64,000 nucleotides of DNA from contig NZ_BMMP01000010.1 in the NCBI RefSeq assembly GCF_014645895.1, positions 186,001-250,000 on the forward strand, in the 5' to 3' direction. Below are positions 16,923 through 25,098 of the stretch, one piece after another. The notes below the pieces were generated by a model. It did not search any database. It was not told the DNA's origin and saw nothing but the letters and a program-made list of their open reading frames with translations. The first letter of the stretch is position 1. Each line of letters opens with the position of its first letter. Source of the DNA: Streptomyces daqingensis (GTDB taxonomy: Bacteria > Actinomycetota > Actinomycetes > Streptomycetales > Streptomycetaceae). Position numbers and translations under genes: made by a program.

Positions 16923-17909
16923 ATGACCTCACCCTCCTCCCCCCCGCCCGCCTCGCAGGCATCCGGCCGCGGCACGCTCGCCGGACGCCTCGACGGACTG
17001 CTGTTCTTCCCGGTCACCGCCTTCGCGCCGGACGGGTCCGTCGACGTCGCGGTCTTCCGCGAGCATGTGCGCCAGGGGATCGAGGCGGGCGCGGGCGCGG
17101 TGTTCGCCTGCTGCGGCACCGGCGAGTTCCACGCGCTGACCCCCGAGGAGTTCCGCGCGTGCGTGGGCGCCGCGGTCGAGGAGGCGCGGGGGCGGGTCCC
17201 CGTCGTCGCGGGTGCCGGGTACGGCACGGCCCTCGCCTGCCACTACGCGGCTCTCGCCGAGGACGCGGGAGCCGACGGGCTGCTGGCGATGCCGCCGTAC
17301 CTCGTCAAGCCCTCGCAGGAGGGCCTGCTCCGGCACTACACGGCGCTGGCGGCCTCCACCTCCCTCGACGTCGTCGTCTACCAGCGCGACAACGCGGTCT
17401 TCACCCCGGCTACCGTCGCCGAACTCGCCCGCACCCCCGGTATCTGCGGGCTCAAGGACGGGTACGGGGACCTCGATCTGATGCAGCGCATCATCAGCGC
17501 CGTCCGCACCGAGGTGCCGGAGCAACAGGCCGCCGCTTTCCGCTACTTCAACGGGCTGCCCACCGCCGAGCAGACGGGGCTCGCCTACCGTTCCATCGGT
17601 GTGACCCTCTACTCCTCGGCGGTCTTCTGCTTCGCCCCCGAGATCGCGCTCGCCTTCCACGAGGCGCTGAGGACCGGCGACGACGCCGCGGCCGCCCGCC
17701 TCCTCGACGGCTTCTTCCGCCCGCTGGTCGAACTCCGCGACAGGGGCCGCGGGTACGCGGTCTCGCTGGTGAAGGCCGGGGTCCGGCAGCGTGGCCTGGA
17801 CGTCGGGGAGGTACGTCCGCCGCTGTCGGAGCCCTCGCCCGCGCATCTGGAGGAGCTGGCCGAACTCACGGAGCGCGGGTTGCGGCTGGTCCGCGACTCG
17901 GGCGCCTGA
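16923..17909 (+). CDS. kdgD: 5-dehydro-4-deoxyglucarate dehydratase (KdgD)
   Basis: DHDPS/NAL-superfamily TIM-barrel of 328 residues. It dehydrates and decarboxylates 5-dehydro-4-deoxy-D-glucarate to 2,5-dioxopentanoate in glucarate/galactarate breakdown. The KdgD-specific sequence is clear: FACCGTGEFHALTPEEF, VYQRDNAVFTPATV with the active-site tyrosine, and GLKDGYGDLDLMQR with the Schiff-base lysine. ATG 16923 has GGGAG upstream and follows a long untranslated leader. The next pathway enzyme, a 2,5-dioxovalerate dehydrogenase, is probably the gene at 23420. Glucarate and galactarate dehydratase genes are not in the window. Confidence 0.9.
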   Translation: MTSPSSPPPASQASGRGTLAGRLDGLLFFPVTAFAPDGSVDVAVFREHVRQGIEAGAGAVFACCGTGEFHALTPEEFRACVGAAVEEARGRVPVVAGAGYGTALACHYAALAEDAGADGLLAMPPYLVKPSQEGLLRHYTALAASTSLDVVVYQRDNAVFTPATVAELARTPGICGLKDGYGDLDLMQRIISAVRTEVPEQQAAAFRYFNGLPTAEQTGLAYRSIGVTLYSSAVFCFAPEIALAFHEALRTGDDAAAARLLDGFFRPLVELRDRGRGYAVSLVKAGVRQRGLDVGEVRPPLSEPSPAHLEELAELTERGLRLVRDSGA

Positions 17910-18110
17910 CAAAGCGAGGGCCGCACACGCGGGGCGCCGGCTCCGCCCGCCGCCCCCGGTCCGCTCCCCGACGTCCCGTCCGGCGTCCCGCTGCCCCGAC
18001 GCGGACGCGGGGCTCCCCTGGACGGCGGCCCGGACGGCGGTGCCTCGCGGGCGGCGGCGCTGTCACCCGGCCGTACCGGTGGGGTCCGGCCGGGCGACCC
18101 CGGCGGCGCG

Positions 18111-18137
18111 TGTCACATCCACGAGCTTGCTCCCGTC
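18111..18137 (+). promoter_or_regulatory. ECF41-type promoter
   Basis: TGTCACA at 18111-18117, then 16 bases, then CGTC at 18134-18137. This is the -35/-10 pair described for ECF41 sigma factors, which typically control a carboxymuconolactone-decarboxylase-like gene. Exactly such a gene starts 61 bp downstream. No sigma factor gene is adjacent in the window, so the cognate sigma would act from elsewhere. Confidence 0.65.
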
Positions 18138-18198
18138 GTAGAGGTGTCAGCCGGAAAGGCCCGGACCCGGGCAGGCGTCAGGAACGAAGGAGCAGCTC

Positions 18199-18774
18199 AT
18201 GGCCCGCATCTCGCTGGATCCCCCGCGCACGGTCTTCCTGCGGTTCGCCGAGTGGTACTCCCGGCGCAAGTACGGGAAGGTCCTCGACCCGCTGCTGGCC
18301 ATGGGGCACAACCCCAGAGTGCTGCGGGCGGGAACCTTCTACGAGCAGGGCGTCGGCAAGTGGCGGGACCTGGACCCGGGCCTCAAGCACCTGGCGGAGA
18401 TGGTCTCCGCCGCGCGCATCGGCTGCTCGTGGTGCATGGACTTCGGTTACTGGCTCGCCGAGGGCCTCGGCATGCCGATGGAGAAGGTCCAGTACGTGCC
18501 CGCGTGGCGGGAGCACAGGGAGCGCTTCAGCGAGATCGAACTGCTCGTGATGGAGTACGCCGAGGCGATGACCGAGACGGAGCCCACGGTGACCGACGCG
18601 ATGGCGGAGGAGCTGATCGGCAGGCTGGGGGAGCGCGCGTTCGTCGAACTCACCGCGATCGTCGCCGTGGAGAACCATCGCTCCCGCATCAACGCGGCGC
18701 TGGGGCTGGTGGGCCAGGGGTTCTCCGACCAGTGCGCGGTGCCGCCGCACCGGTCGGGAGCGGCACCCGCCTGA
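18199..18774 (+). CDS. Carboxymuconolactone decarboxylase/AhpD-like protein
   Basis: All-helical AhpD-like protein of 191 residues. It has the CxxC motif of the family in ARIGCSWCMDFGYW, with the downstream acidic and histidine positions (AVENHRSRINAAL). Proteins of this type act as peroxidase partners or in unknown redox reactions. AAGGAG lies six bases before the ATG. An ECF41-like promoter precedes it, which supports a redox or envelope stress role. The reaction is unknown. Confidence 0.9.
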   Translation: MARISLDPPRTVFLRFAEWYSRRKYGKVLDPLLAMGHNPRVLRAGTFYEQGVGKWRDLDPGLKHLAEMVSAARIGCSWCMDFGYWLAEGLGMPMEKVQYVPAWREHRERFSEIELLVMEYAEAMTETEPTVTDAMAEELIGRLGERAFVELTAIVAVENHRSRINAALGLVGQGFSDQCAVPPHRSGAAPA

Positions 18775-18852
18775 GCACCACCCGGCAGGCCGCGCAGGCG
18801 GCGACGGCCCGTGGCAGGCGGGCCGTTCACGCGGGGTGCGGCACGCCGGCCG

Positions 18853-19212
18853 TCAGCCCGCCTCGCCGGCCGGTCCGGGCCACGCCTCCTCCGCGACGAC
18901 GGCGCTCACGGGCAGCGGCCCGTAGACGTGCGGGAACTCCTCGGTGCCCGGACCGCACACCTCGCCGGGAACAGGCGGCTCGAAACGCACGGGTGCGGAG
19001 AGGCGCTCGCTGTCGATGACGAGGACGACGAGGCGGGAGGGGGCTGTGTCGGCGTACAACATCTCGGCCACTCGCGGCAGTTGGTGCCGCAGCGAGCAGT
19101 GGATGAAGCCCTCCTCCGCCAGGGTCCGCCCCCGCGTCGACATCTCGTACCGGCCGGAGGGGCGGGCGGACTCCCACACGGCGCGCTCCGTGATGTGCAG
19201 CAACTCAGCCAT
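18853..19212 (-). CDS. DUF952-family protein
   Basis: Protein of 119 residues. The DUF952 signature is clear: LLHITERAVWESA, the ESFIHCS-like EEGFIHCSLRHQLPRV, VVLVIDSERL, and the C-terminal FPHVYGPLP. The fold resembles ADP-ribosyltransferase-like or glutathione-transferase-associated proteins in some annotations, but no activity is established. It is a single gene with no clear operon partner. Confidence 0.9.
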   Translation of the reverse strand: MAELLHITERAVWESARPSGRYEMSTRGRTLAEEGFIHCSLRHQLPRVAEMLYADTAPSRLVVLVIDSERLSAPVRFEPPVPGEVCGPGTEEFPHVYGPLPVSAVVAEEAWPGPAGEAG

Positions 19213-19298
19213 GCGGTCACGTTAGTGCGTGCGGCTCCGCACCGGCAGACGCCCTCGACGGCATGCCCGGAGCGCGCGCCGCGCCTCCGCTGCTGACG

Positions 19299-20015
19299 TC
19301 ACCGCGTTCCCGGCGTGACGAAGCCCTGCTCGTAGGCCGCGACCACTGCCTGCGTACGGTCCCGGGCGCCCAACTTCGCCAGTACAGCGGCCACATGGCT
19401 CTTCACGGTGGCCGGGCCGACCGAGAGCCGGGCGGCGATCTCGGCGTTGGTGAGGCCTTCGGCCACCAGCCGCAGGACGTCGGCCTCGCGGCCGGTGAGC
19501 CGGGCGCGCAGAGCCTCCGGCCCGCGCCGGAGGCCGGGGGCGTACCGGGCGGCCAACTGCCGTACCGCCGCCGGGTAGAGGAGCGTGTCGCTGCGGGCGA
19601 CGAGCCGCACGGCCTGCACCAGGTCCTCGGCGGCCGCGCGTTTGAGCAGGAAGCCGTGCGCTCCCGCGCGGAGGGCGTCGTAGACGTAGGAGTCGTTCTC
19701 GAAGGTGGTCACGACGACGATCCGGGGCGCCTCCTCGCCCATGGAGCCCAGCAGTTGCTCCGTCGCGCGGATGCCGTCGACGTCCGGCATCCGCACGTCC
19801 ATGAGCACCACGTCGGGGCGCAGCGCCCGTACGACGGAGACGGCCTCGGCCCCCGTGGCCGCTTCGCCGACGACCGCCATGTCCTCCTCGGCGCCCAGGA
19901 TGGCGCGCAGCGCGCTGCGGACCATGCGTTCGTCGTCGGCGACGACCAGCCGCAGCTCCCGCGGCGCGGGTGTCTCCGCGTGACCGGTACCGCCCGGCCG
20001 GGGCGGCGACGTCAC
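19299..20015 (-). CDS. NarL/LuxR-family response regulator
   Basis: Protein of 238 residues. It has a receiver domain (about 20-140) with VVADDERMVR, the phosphoacceptor aspartate in DVVLMDVRMPDVDG and the lysine in LLKRAA. A C-terminal LuxR helix-turn-helix follows (LTGREADVLRLVAEGLTNAEIAARL; ATVKSHVAAVLAKLG). GTG at 20015 overlaps the kinase stop (GTGA), so regulator and kinase are coupled. It is the output of the two-component pair with the histidine kinase just upstream. The target genes are unknown. Confidence 0.93.
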   Translation of the reverse strand: MTSPPRPGGTGHAETPAPRELRLVVADDERMVRSALRAILGAEEDMAVVGEAATGAEAVSVVRALRPDVVLMDVRMPDVDGIRATEQLLGSMGEEAPRIVVVTTFENDSYVYDALRAGAHGFLLKRAAAEDLVQAVRLVARSDTLLYPAAVRQLAARYAPGLRRGPEALRARLTGREADVLRLVAEGLTNAEIAARLSVGPATVKSHVAAVLAKLGARDRTQAVVAAYEQGFVTPGTR

Positions 20016-21376
20016 AGCGTCCCCTCCGCCTGCTCGACGTGTCCGGGCCGTCCCGGCCCTCCGCTCCGCAACGGCAGCCGTGCCGTCATCCGCCAACTCC
20101 CCTCATGCGGTGCCGACTCGACGCTGCCGCCGAGCAGGGCCGCTCGTTCCTCCATGCCGCGCAGTCCGCGTCCGCCCCGCCGCCGGCCCCTGCCGTGGGA
20201 CGCGTCCGCATCGCGGGGGCCGGGCAGCGGGTTCTCCACGCGGACGACCAACTCCTCGCCCCGGCCGGTGGCGTGGACCTTTATCGACAGATCGACGGGC
20301 ACCCGGCCCGCGTGCCGCAGTACGTTCGTCAGCCCTTCCTGGACGATCCGGTACGCCTCACGGGACAGCTGGTCCGGAAGAGCCGCGAGCACCGCTCCCT
20401 CCTCGTCCGGGAACGTGCCGCTCACCCGTACTCCGGCCGCCCGCATCCGCTGGAGCAGGCCCTGCAGACCCGACGCCAGGGTGGGCGGCCGGGGCTCCCG
20501 GGCACGGCCCGGCGAACCGTCCTCCGCCGCGGGTCCGTCGGGCTCGTCGACCTCGCGCAGCACGCCGAGCACTCCGTCCAGCTCGGCCACGGCGCTGCGC
20601 GCGGTCTCCTCGATCGCCGCCAGCGCCTCACGCGTGAAGTCCGGGTCCGTGCCGAGGACGCGGCGTGCCGCCCCGGCCTGCAGTGTCACGGCACTGAGCG
20701 CGTGCCCCACGGAGTCGTGCAGTTCGCGTGCCAGGCGGTTGCGTACGGCCAGGTCCGCGGCACGCCGTTCGGCCAGGGCCAGCCGGTCGGCCGGGGTGGG
20801 TCCCAGCAGCACGGGCGCGCAGCGGTCGAGGAGCGCTCCCGCGGCGTGGACGGCCGCGACCAGCGCCGCCGCCAGCGCCAGCCCGGCGGGCAGCGCCGTC
20901 CACGCGGCGGGGCCGTCCGGCCAGAGCCACTCGACCTCGCGCAGGGACTCGACGAACGGATACAGCACCAGGACGGCGGCCGCCGGCGGCAGAGCGAGGC
21001 TCGCGCCGCTGATCAGGGCGCCCACTCCGGCGTGCAGGGTGAACCAGCCCGCCGTCCGCCGTCGCGCAGCCCAGGAGCCGGCGGGTTCGCTCACCATCGA
21101 GGACTGCGGAACGGAACACAGAGCTCCGGCGGCGGCCGACTCCAGCGGGCGCACGAGCGGGAAGAGCAGCGCGGTCCCCGCGACCAGCGGCAGGCACATC
21201 GCGTACACGGCGAACTGCGGGCCGAGCCCGGTGAAGACGTCGATGCCCGGCACGGTGAGGCTCAGGACGACCGTCACCAGCAGGAAGTACGGCATCAGCA
21301 GCGCGCCGCCGAGCAGCAGGTGCACCCAGCGCCGGGCCAGCCGCCGGCCGGCCTCCCGCCACCTTCGCGGGGTCAC
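20012..21376 (-). CDS. HisKA_3 (NarL-type) sensor histidine kinase
   Basis: Membrane sensor kinase of 454 residues. It has about four to five hydrophobic segments in the first 200 residues and little extracytoplasmic sequence, as in intramembrane-sensing kinases. The HisKA_3 phosphoacceptor motif is LARELHDSVGHALSAVTLQAG. A degenerate HATPase_c follows (EAYRIVQEGLTNVLRHAG; then a glycine-rich DADASHGRGRRRGGRGLRGMEER). GTG at 21376 overlaps the stop of the upstream membrane gene and its own stop overlaps the regulator start, making a three-gene unit. Confidence 0.92.
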   Translation of the reverse strand: MTPRRWREAGRRLARRWVHLLLGGALLMPYFLLVTVVLSLTVPGIDVFTGLGPQFAVYAMCLPLVAGTALLFPLVRPLESAAAGALCSVPQSSMVSEPAGSWAARRRTAGWFTLHAGVGALISGASLALPPAAAVLVLYPFVESLREVEWLWPDGPAAWTALPAGLALAAALVAAVHAAGALLDRCAPVLLGPTPADRLALAERRAADLAVRNRLARELHDSVGHALSAVTLQAGAARRVLGTDPDFTREALAAIEETARSAVAELDGVLGVLREVDEPDGPAAEDGSPGRAREPRPPTLASGLQGLLQRMRAAGVRVSGTFPDEEGAVLAALPDQLSREAYRIVQEGLTNVLRHAGRVPVDLSIKVHATGRGEELVVRVENPLPGPRDADASHGRGRRRGGRGLRGMEERAALLGGSVESAPHEGSWRMTARLPLRSGGPGRPGHVEQAEGTL

Positions 21377-22416
21377 GCCGGCAGCCGCCCCGCGTGAGGC
21401 GCGCCCGGCACGGACGCGGCGCTCGGCACCGGCGCGTCAGCCCGTACGTACGCCGCGCGCCGGGTCAGCAGGCGGCCCCCGAAAGCGGCGATCCCCAGTC
21501 CGACGAGCATCTGCCCAGCGTAGAGCGCACACATCATGGCGGTGGGCTGTTTGCCGAGCGTTCCGCCCACCCCTGCAAGGGAGTTGAGCAGCAGCCAGCC
21601 GCCCCAGCACGCCAGCGCCCCGGAACCGGTCCATACGAGCACGAGGGGCGGCAGCAGCCGTCCCCCGCCGCGTCGGCCCGCCGCCAGCAGCAGGCCCGCG
21701 GCGGCGAGGAGCGCCAGGACGGTGAAGGACGCCTCGGTGACGACGGTGTCCGCGTCGTACGCCGCTCTGCGCTCGTGGTCGAGGCCGAAGCCCAGCCCCG
21801 CGGCCCACATGGCGTGCACGGCGCCCGGCAGCAGGGCGCCGAGGGAGCCGAGCAGGGCGTGGGAGGGCCGTACGGCCGACTCAGGACGGTCCGCGGGGCG
21901 GACCGGACCGTCGATCAGGGACCGCCAGCGTGCGCGCCCGTACAGCACGAAGAGAGCGCCCAGGGCGAGCGCCTGGAGGACGAACCCCGTGTAGACGGTG
22001 GTCCACACCCAGCTGTCCAGCAGTTCGCTCTCCGCCGACGTGCCCGCGGACCCGGCGCTGGAGGCCCCACCGCCGGCCACTGCGGCGTGGAGCGACTGGA
22101 CGGGAAAGGCGATGAGGATCGGGCTGAGGAACCCGGTCGCCGCCCACAGCGGCACGAGCATCAGCCACGCGGGAAGCCGCGCTCCCCAGGGACGGACGAG
22201 CGCGAGGGCCAGGACGACGACGCAGGAGTCCAGCAGCACGCCCAGCGCGTTCGCCGCGGCGAGCAGCCCGCCGCCTTCGCGCAGCGGGCTCCCCTCCGGG
22301 ATCCCGATGTGGCTGCCGGACACCCAGGCGGTCTTGAGCGCGAGATAGGGCAGGCACGCGGCCCATGCGGCCAGGCACAGAACGGTGCGCGCGCTTCGCG
22401 GAGTCGGGGTCTTCAT
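21373..22416 (-). CDS. Multi-pass membrane protein leading the two-component operon
   Basis: Hydrophobic protein of 347 residues with about eight or nine membrane segments and no recognised family. GTP/ATP motifs are absent. ATG at 22416 is preferred over GTG at 22425, because GAGGG lies eight bases before the ATG but directly abuts the GTG. It overlaps the kinase gene by four bases. A membrane protein coupled to an intramembrane-sensing kinase is a reasonable candidate for the sensed partner or a target; this is inference only. Confidence 0.75.
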   Translation of the reverse strand: MKTPTPRSARTVLCLAAWAACLPYLALKTAWVSGSHIGIPEGSPLREGGGLLAAANALGVLLDSCVVVLALALVRPWGARLPAWLMLVPLWAATGFLSPILIAFPVQSLHAAVAGGGASSAGSAGTSAESELLDSWVWTTVYTGFVLQALALGALFVLYGRARWRSLIDGPVRPADRPESAVRPSHALLGSLGALLPGAVHAMWAAGLGFGLDHERRAAYDADTVVTEASFTVLALLAAAGLLLAAGRRGGGRLLPPLVLVWTGSGALACWGGWLLLNSLAGVGGTLGKQPTAMMCALYAGQMLVGLGIAAFGGRLLTRRAAYVRADAPVPSAASVPGAPHAGRLPA

Positions 22417-22499
22417 GCGGTCCACCCTCGCGGCGCGCGGGGGTGGGGGCGTCCTGCCTGACGGCGAACCGCCTCCGCCGCGCGGCGGAGACCCTCTCG

Positions 22500-22519
22500 T
22501 CCCGGCTGCGGAGCCGGGA
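22500..22519 (-). terminator. Terminator hairpin after the IclR gene
   Basis: Arms TCCCGGCT (22500-22507) and AGCCGGGA (22512-22519), loop GCGG, seven bases past the IclR stop. A second palindrome CTCCGCCG-CG-CGGCGGAG at 22473-22490 follows. Confidence 0.7.
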
Positions 22520-22525
22520 GGCGCG

Positions 22526-23296
22526 TCAGAGGCGCCTGGTGGCCATCGTCAGCCGGTCCCGCGCGTCGAACAGTGCGTCCCTGATCATCTGCTCGTGCGC
22601 GGGCGTCAGCCGCGCGACGGGGACCGAGCAGCTGACGGCGTCCCGCGCGGGCGTCCGGTAGGGGATGGCGACGCCGAAGCAGCGCAGCCCCAGCGTGTTC
22701 TCCTCTCGGTCGACGGCGTAGCCCTGCTCGCGCACCAGCGCTAGCTGCCGGATCAGCGCCTCGCGGTCGGTGACGGTGTGCTCCGTGAGGGCCGGCAGCT
22801 TCTCCGGCAGCATCTCGCGGACCTGCTCGTCGTCGTACGTGGCCAGCAGCGCCTTGCCGAGCGACGTGGAGTGCGCCGGCAGCCGCCGCCCGACGCGGGT
22901 GAAGGGCCGCAGGTAGTGCTGCGACTGGCGCGTGGCGAGGTAGACGACGTTCGTGCCGTCGAGCCTGGCGAGGTGGATGGTCTCGGTGGTGTCCTCGGAG
23001 AGCCGGTCCAGCGTCGGGCGGGCGGCGGCCACGGCCTCGTCGCCGTCGATGTAGGAGGTTCCGACCAGCAGCGCCCGCACGCCGATGCCGTAGCGTGTGC
23101 CCGTGGAGTCCGTCTCCACCCAGCCCAGATCGACGAGCGTGCGAAGAAGCATGTACAGACTGGACTTGGGGTACCCGACGGCTTCCTGCACGCTGGCGAG
23201 GGAGTGCATGCCGGGCCGTCCGGCGAAGAACTCCAGCAGCTCCACCGTGCGGACAGCGGACTTGACCTGCGACGCACCCGTCTCACCGGCTGACAT
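22526..23296 (-). CDS. IclR-family regulator
   Basis: Protein of 256 residues. It has an N-terminal winged helix (SAVRTVELLEFFAG; LASVQEAVGYPKSSLYMLLRTL) and a C-terminal IclR effector domain (HSTSLGKALLATYDDEQV; GYAVDREENTLGLRCFGVAIPY). It is divergent from the dioxovalerate-type dehydrogenase gene, with about 120 bp between starts. It is the likely local regulator of that gene, with a sugar-acid catabolite as effector. Confidence 0.93.
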   Translation of the reverse strand: MSAGETGASQVKSAVRTVELLEFFAGRPGMHSLASVQEAVGYPKSSLYMLLRTLVDLGWVETDSTGTRYGIGVRALLVGTSYIDGDEAVAAARPTLDRLSEDTTETIHLARLDGTNVVYLATRQSQHYLRPFTRVGRRLPAHSTSLGKALLATYDDEQVREMLPEKLPALTEHTVTDREALIRQLALVREQGYAVDREENTLGLRCFGVAIPYRTPARDAVSCSVPVARLTPAHEQMIRDALFDARDRLTMATRRL

Positions 23297-23343
23297 CGAC
23301 CTTGACCCCCTCGTCGCGGCACTCTTAGGGTCCCCGGCAGTGG

Positions 23344-23378
23344 TTCACTGACAGAGACGGTGTTCAGCATATCGAACA
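23344..23378 (+). promoter_or_regulatory. Promoter with IclR-type inverted repeat over the -10
   Basis: Inverted repeat TGTTC (23361-23365) and GAACA (23374-23378) with an 8-base spacer. A possible -35 TTCACT (23344-23349) and -10 CATATC (23368-23373), 18-bp spacing, would put the -10 inside the repeat. It lies between the divergent IclR and dehydrogenase genes and is the natural operator candidate. Confidence 0.5.
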
Positions 23379-23419
23379 ACCTCTCTGCGGAGACAAGCAC
23401 GCGGCAGGAGGAAATCACG

Positions 23420-24949
23420 GTGGCAGCACCAGTGTGGAGCGTCGACCCCAGGACCGGACAGCAGCGCGAGCAGGTCGGCACGGAGGCCACAGCCGTCGAC
23501 GTCGACGCGGCGGTACGCGCCGCGCACGGCGCCCTCGAGCCGCTCGCCGACCGCGCGGTGCGCGCCGCGCTGCTCCGCGCCGCGGCAGATCAACTGGGCG
23601 CGGCGAGCGAGGAGATCATCGCGACGGCGGACGCCGAGACCGCCCTCGGGCGGCCGCGGCTCCCCGGCGAGCTGGCCCGCACCCAGGCCCAGCTGCGCTC
23701 CTTCGCCGACGAGATCGAGGACGGCACCTACCTCGGCATCACCGTCAACCACGCCGACCCCGACTCGACCCCGCCCTGCCCCGACCTGCGCCGCTACCGG
23801 ATCCCGCTCGGCGTCGTGGCGGTCTACGCCGCCTCCAACTTCCCGCTGGCCTTCTCCGTGCCCGGCGGCGACACCGCCAGCGCGCTCGCCGCGGGCTGCC
23901 CCGTCGTCGTCAAGGCCCACCCGGACCACCCGGCGACGTCCGAGCTGACGGCGGCGGCGCTGCGCCGCGCGGCGGCCGAGGTGGGGCTGCCCGAGGACGT
24001 ACTCACCGTGGTGCACGGGTTCGAGGCGGGCGTGGAGCTCATCAAGCACCCCCTCGTCGCGGCGGCGGGGTTCACCGGGTCCGTCCGCGGCGGCCGCGCC
24101 CTCTTCGACGCCGCTGCGGCCAGGCCGGCGCCCATCCCCTTCCACGGCGAACTCGGCTCCCTCAACCCCGTGGTGGTCACGGCCGCCGCGGCTGCCGAGC
24201 GGGCGGAGGAGATCGGTGCGGGGCTCGCCGGTTCCATGACGATGGGCACCGGCCAGTTCTGCACGAAGCCCGGATTCGTCCTCGCACCTGAGGGTGAGGA
24301 CGGCGACAAACTGCTCTCCGCCCTGCGGGAGAAGGTCGCCGAGGCGGCCCAAGGGCCCTTGCTGGACAGCCGGATGCGCGAGTCCTTCCTGGAAGGCATC
24401 AGCGCCCGCACGGAGTTGGAGGGCGTCGAGGCTCCCGTGCTCGCGGGCGCGGGCGACGACGGGCACACCGTCGGTGCCGGCGTCCTCACCGTTCCCGCCG
24501 GGAAGGTCGGGCAGCCGCAGTACGAGTTGCTGCTGGAGGAGTGCTTCGGCCCGGTCACCGTCGTCGCGCGCTACCGGGACGACGACGAGGTCTCCGCGGT
24601 GCTCTCGCGGCTCCCCGGCAACCTGACCGCCACCGTCCAGCTCAGCGGAGGCGAAGCCGCCGGTGACGGCGGCCGCGGTGCGCGCCTGCTGGCGGCGCTG
24701 ACCCCGCTGGCGGGCCGCGTCCTCGTCAACGGCTGGCCCACGGGCGTCGCCGTGGCGCCCGCACAGCACCACGGCGGCCCCTACCCGGCCACCACCTCCA
24801 CCTCGACCTCCGTGGGCGCCACCGCGATCGAGCGCTGGCTCCGTCCCGTCGCCTACCAGGACGCGCCGGACGCGCTGCTGCCGGCCGAGCTGCGGGAGTC
24901 CAACCCGCTGGGGCTGCCGCGGCGCGTCGACGGGCGCTGGGAGCGCTGA
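23420..24949 (+). CDS. 2,5-dioxovalerate (alpha-ketoglutarate semialdehyde) dehydrogenase-type ALDH
   Basis: ALDH-superfamily protein of 509 residues of the KGSADH/fatty-aldehyde branch. Marks are VYAASNFPLAFSVPGGDTASALAAGCPVV (split across the conserved asparagine), the glutamate in FHGELGSLNPV and the nucleophile in GTGQFCTKPG. These enzymes oxidise 2,5-dioxopentanoate to 2-oxoglutarate, the step after KdgD. GTG 23420 is fixed by AGGAGG eight bases upstream; a reading from 23360 would run through the operator. Substrate is inferred from family plus the presence of kdgD at 16.9 kb. Confidence 0.9.
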   Translation: MAAPVWSVDPRTGQQREQVGTEATAVDVDAAVRAAHGALEPLADRAVRAALLRAAADQLGAASEEIIATADAETALGRPRLPGELARTQAQLRSFADEIEDGTYLGITVNHADPDSTPPCPDLRRYRIPLGVVAVYAASNFPLAFSVPGGDTASALAAGCPVVVKAHPDHPATSELTAAALRRAAAEVGLPEDVLTVVHGFEAGVELIKHPLVAAAGFTGSVRGGRALFDAAAARPAPIPFHGELGSLNPVVVTAAAAAERAEEIGAGLAGSMTMGTGQFCTKPGFVLAPEGEDGDKLLSALREKVAEAAQGPLLDSRMRESFLEGISARTELEGVEAPVLAGAGDDGHTVGAGVLTVPAGKVGQPQYELLLEECFGPVTVVARYRDDDEVSAVLSRLPGNLTATVQLSGGEAAGDGGRGARLLAALTPLAGRVLVNGWPTGVAVAPAQHHGGPYPATTSTSTSVGATAIERWLRPVAYQDAPDALLPAELRESNPLGLPRRVDGRWER

Positions 24950-25009
24950 GAGGCGCGGTCAGCGCGCCCCTAGCGCGGCCGGAACCGGAAGGGCCCGAGG
25001 CCCAGGACA

Positions 25010-25043
25010 GGCGGCATCCCGCGGCGTCCCGCGGGATGCCGCC
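25010..25043. terminator. Bidirectional terminator hairpin
   Basis: Perfect 15-bp stem, arms 25010-25024 and 25029-25043, four-base loop CGTC. It sits between the converging dehydrogenase (stop 24949) and DUF1989 (stop 25099) genes. Confidence 0.85.
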
Positions 25044-25098
25044 GCGCGTTGCGTAACGGGACCGTGCTCGGCGCGTCCGGCGGCCGGAGAGGGGCGGT

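Noticed and set aside
19263..21587. 774-codon plus-strand frame across the response regulator and kinase
   Set aside because: Antisense to two well-supported genes; serine/arginine-rich with no conserved domain.
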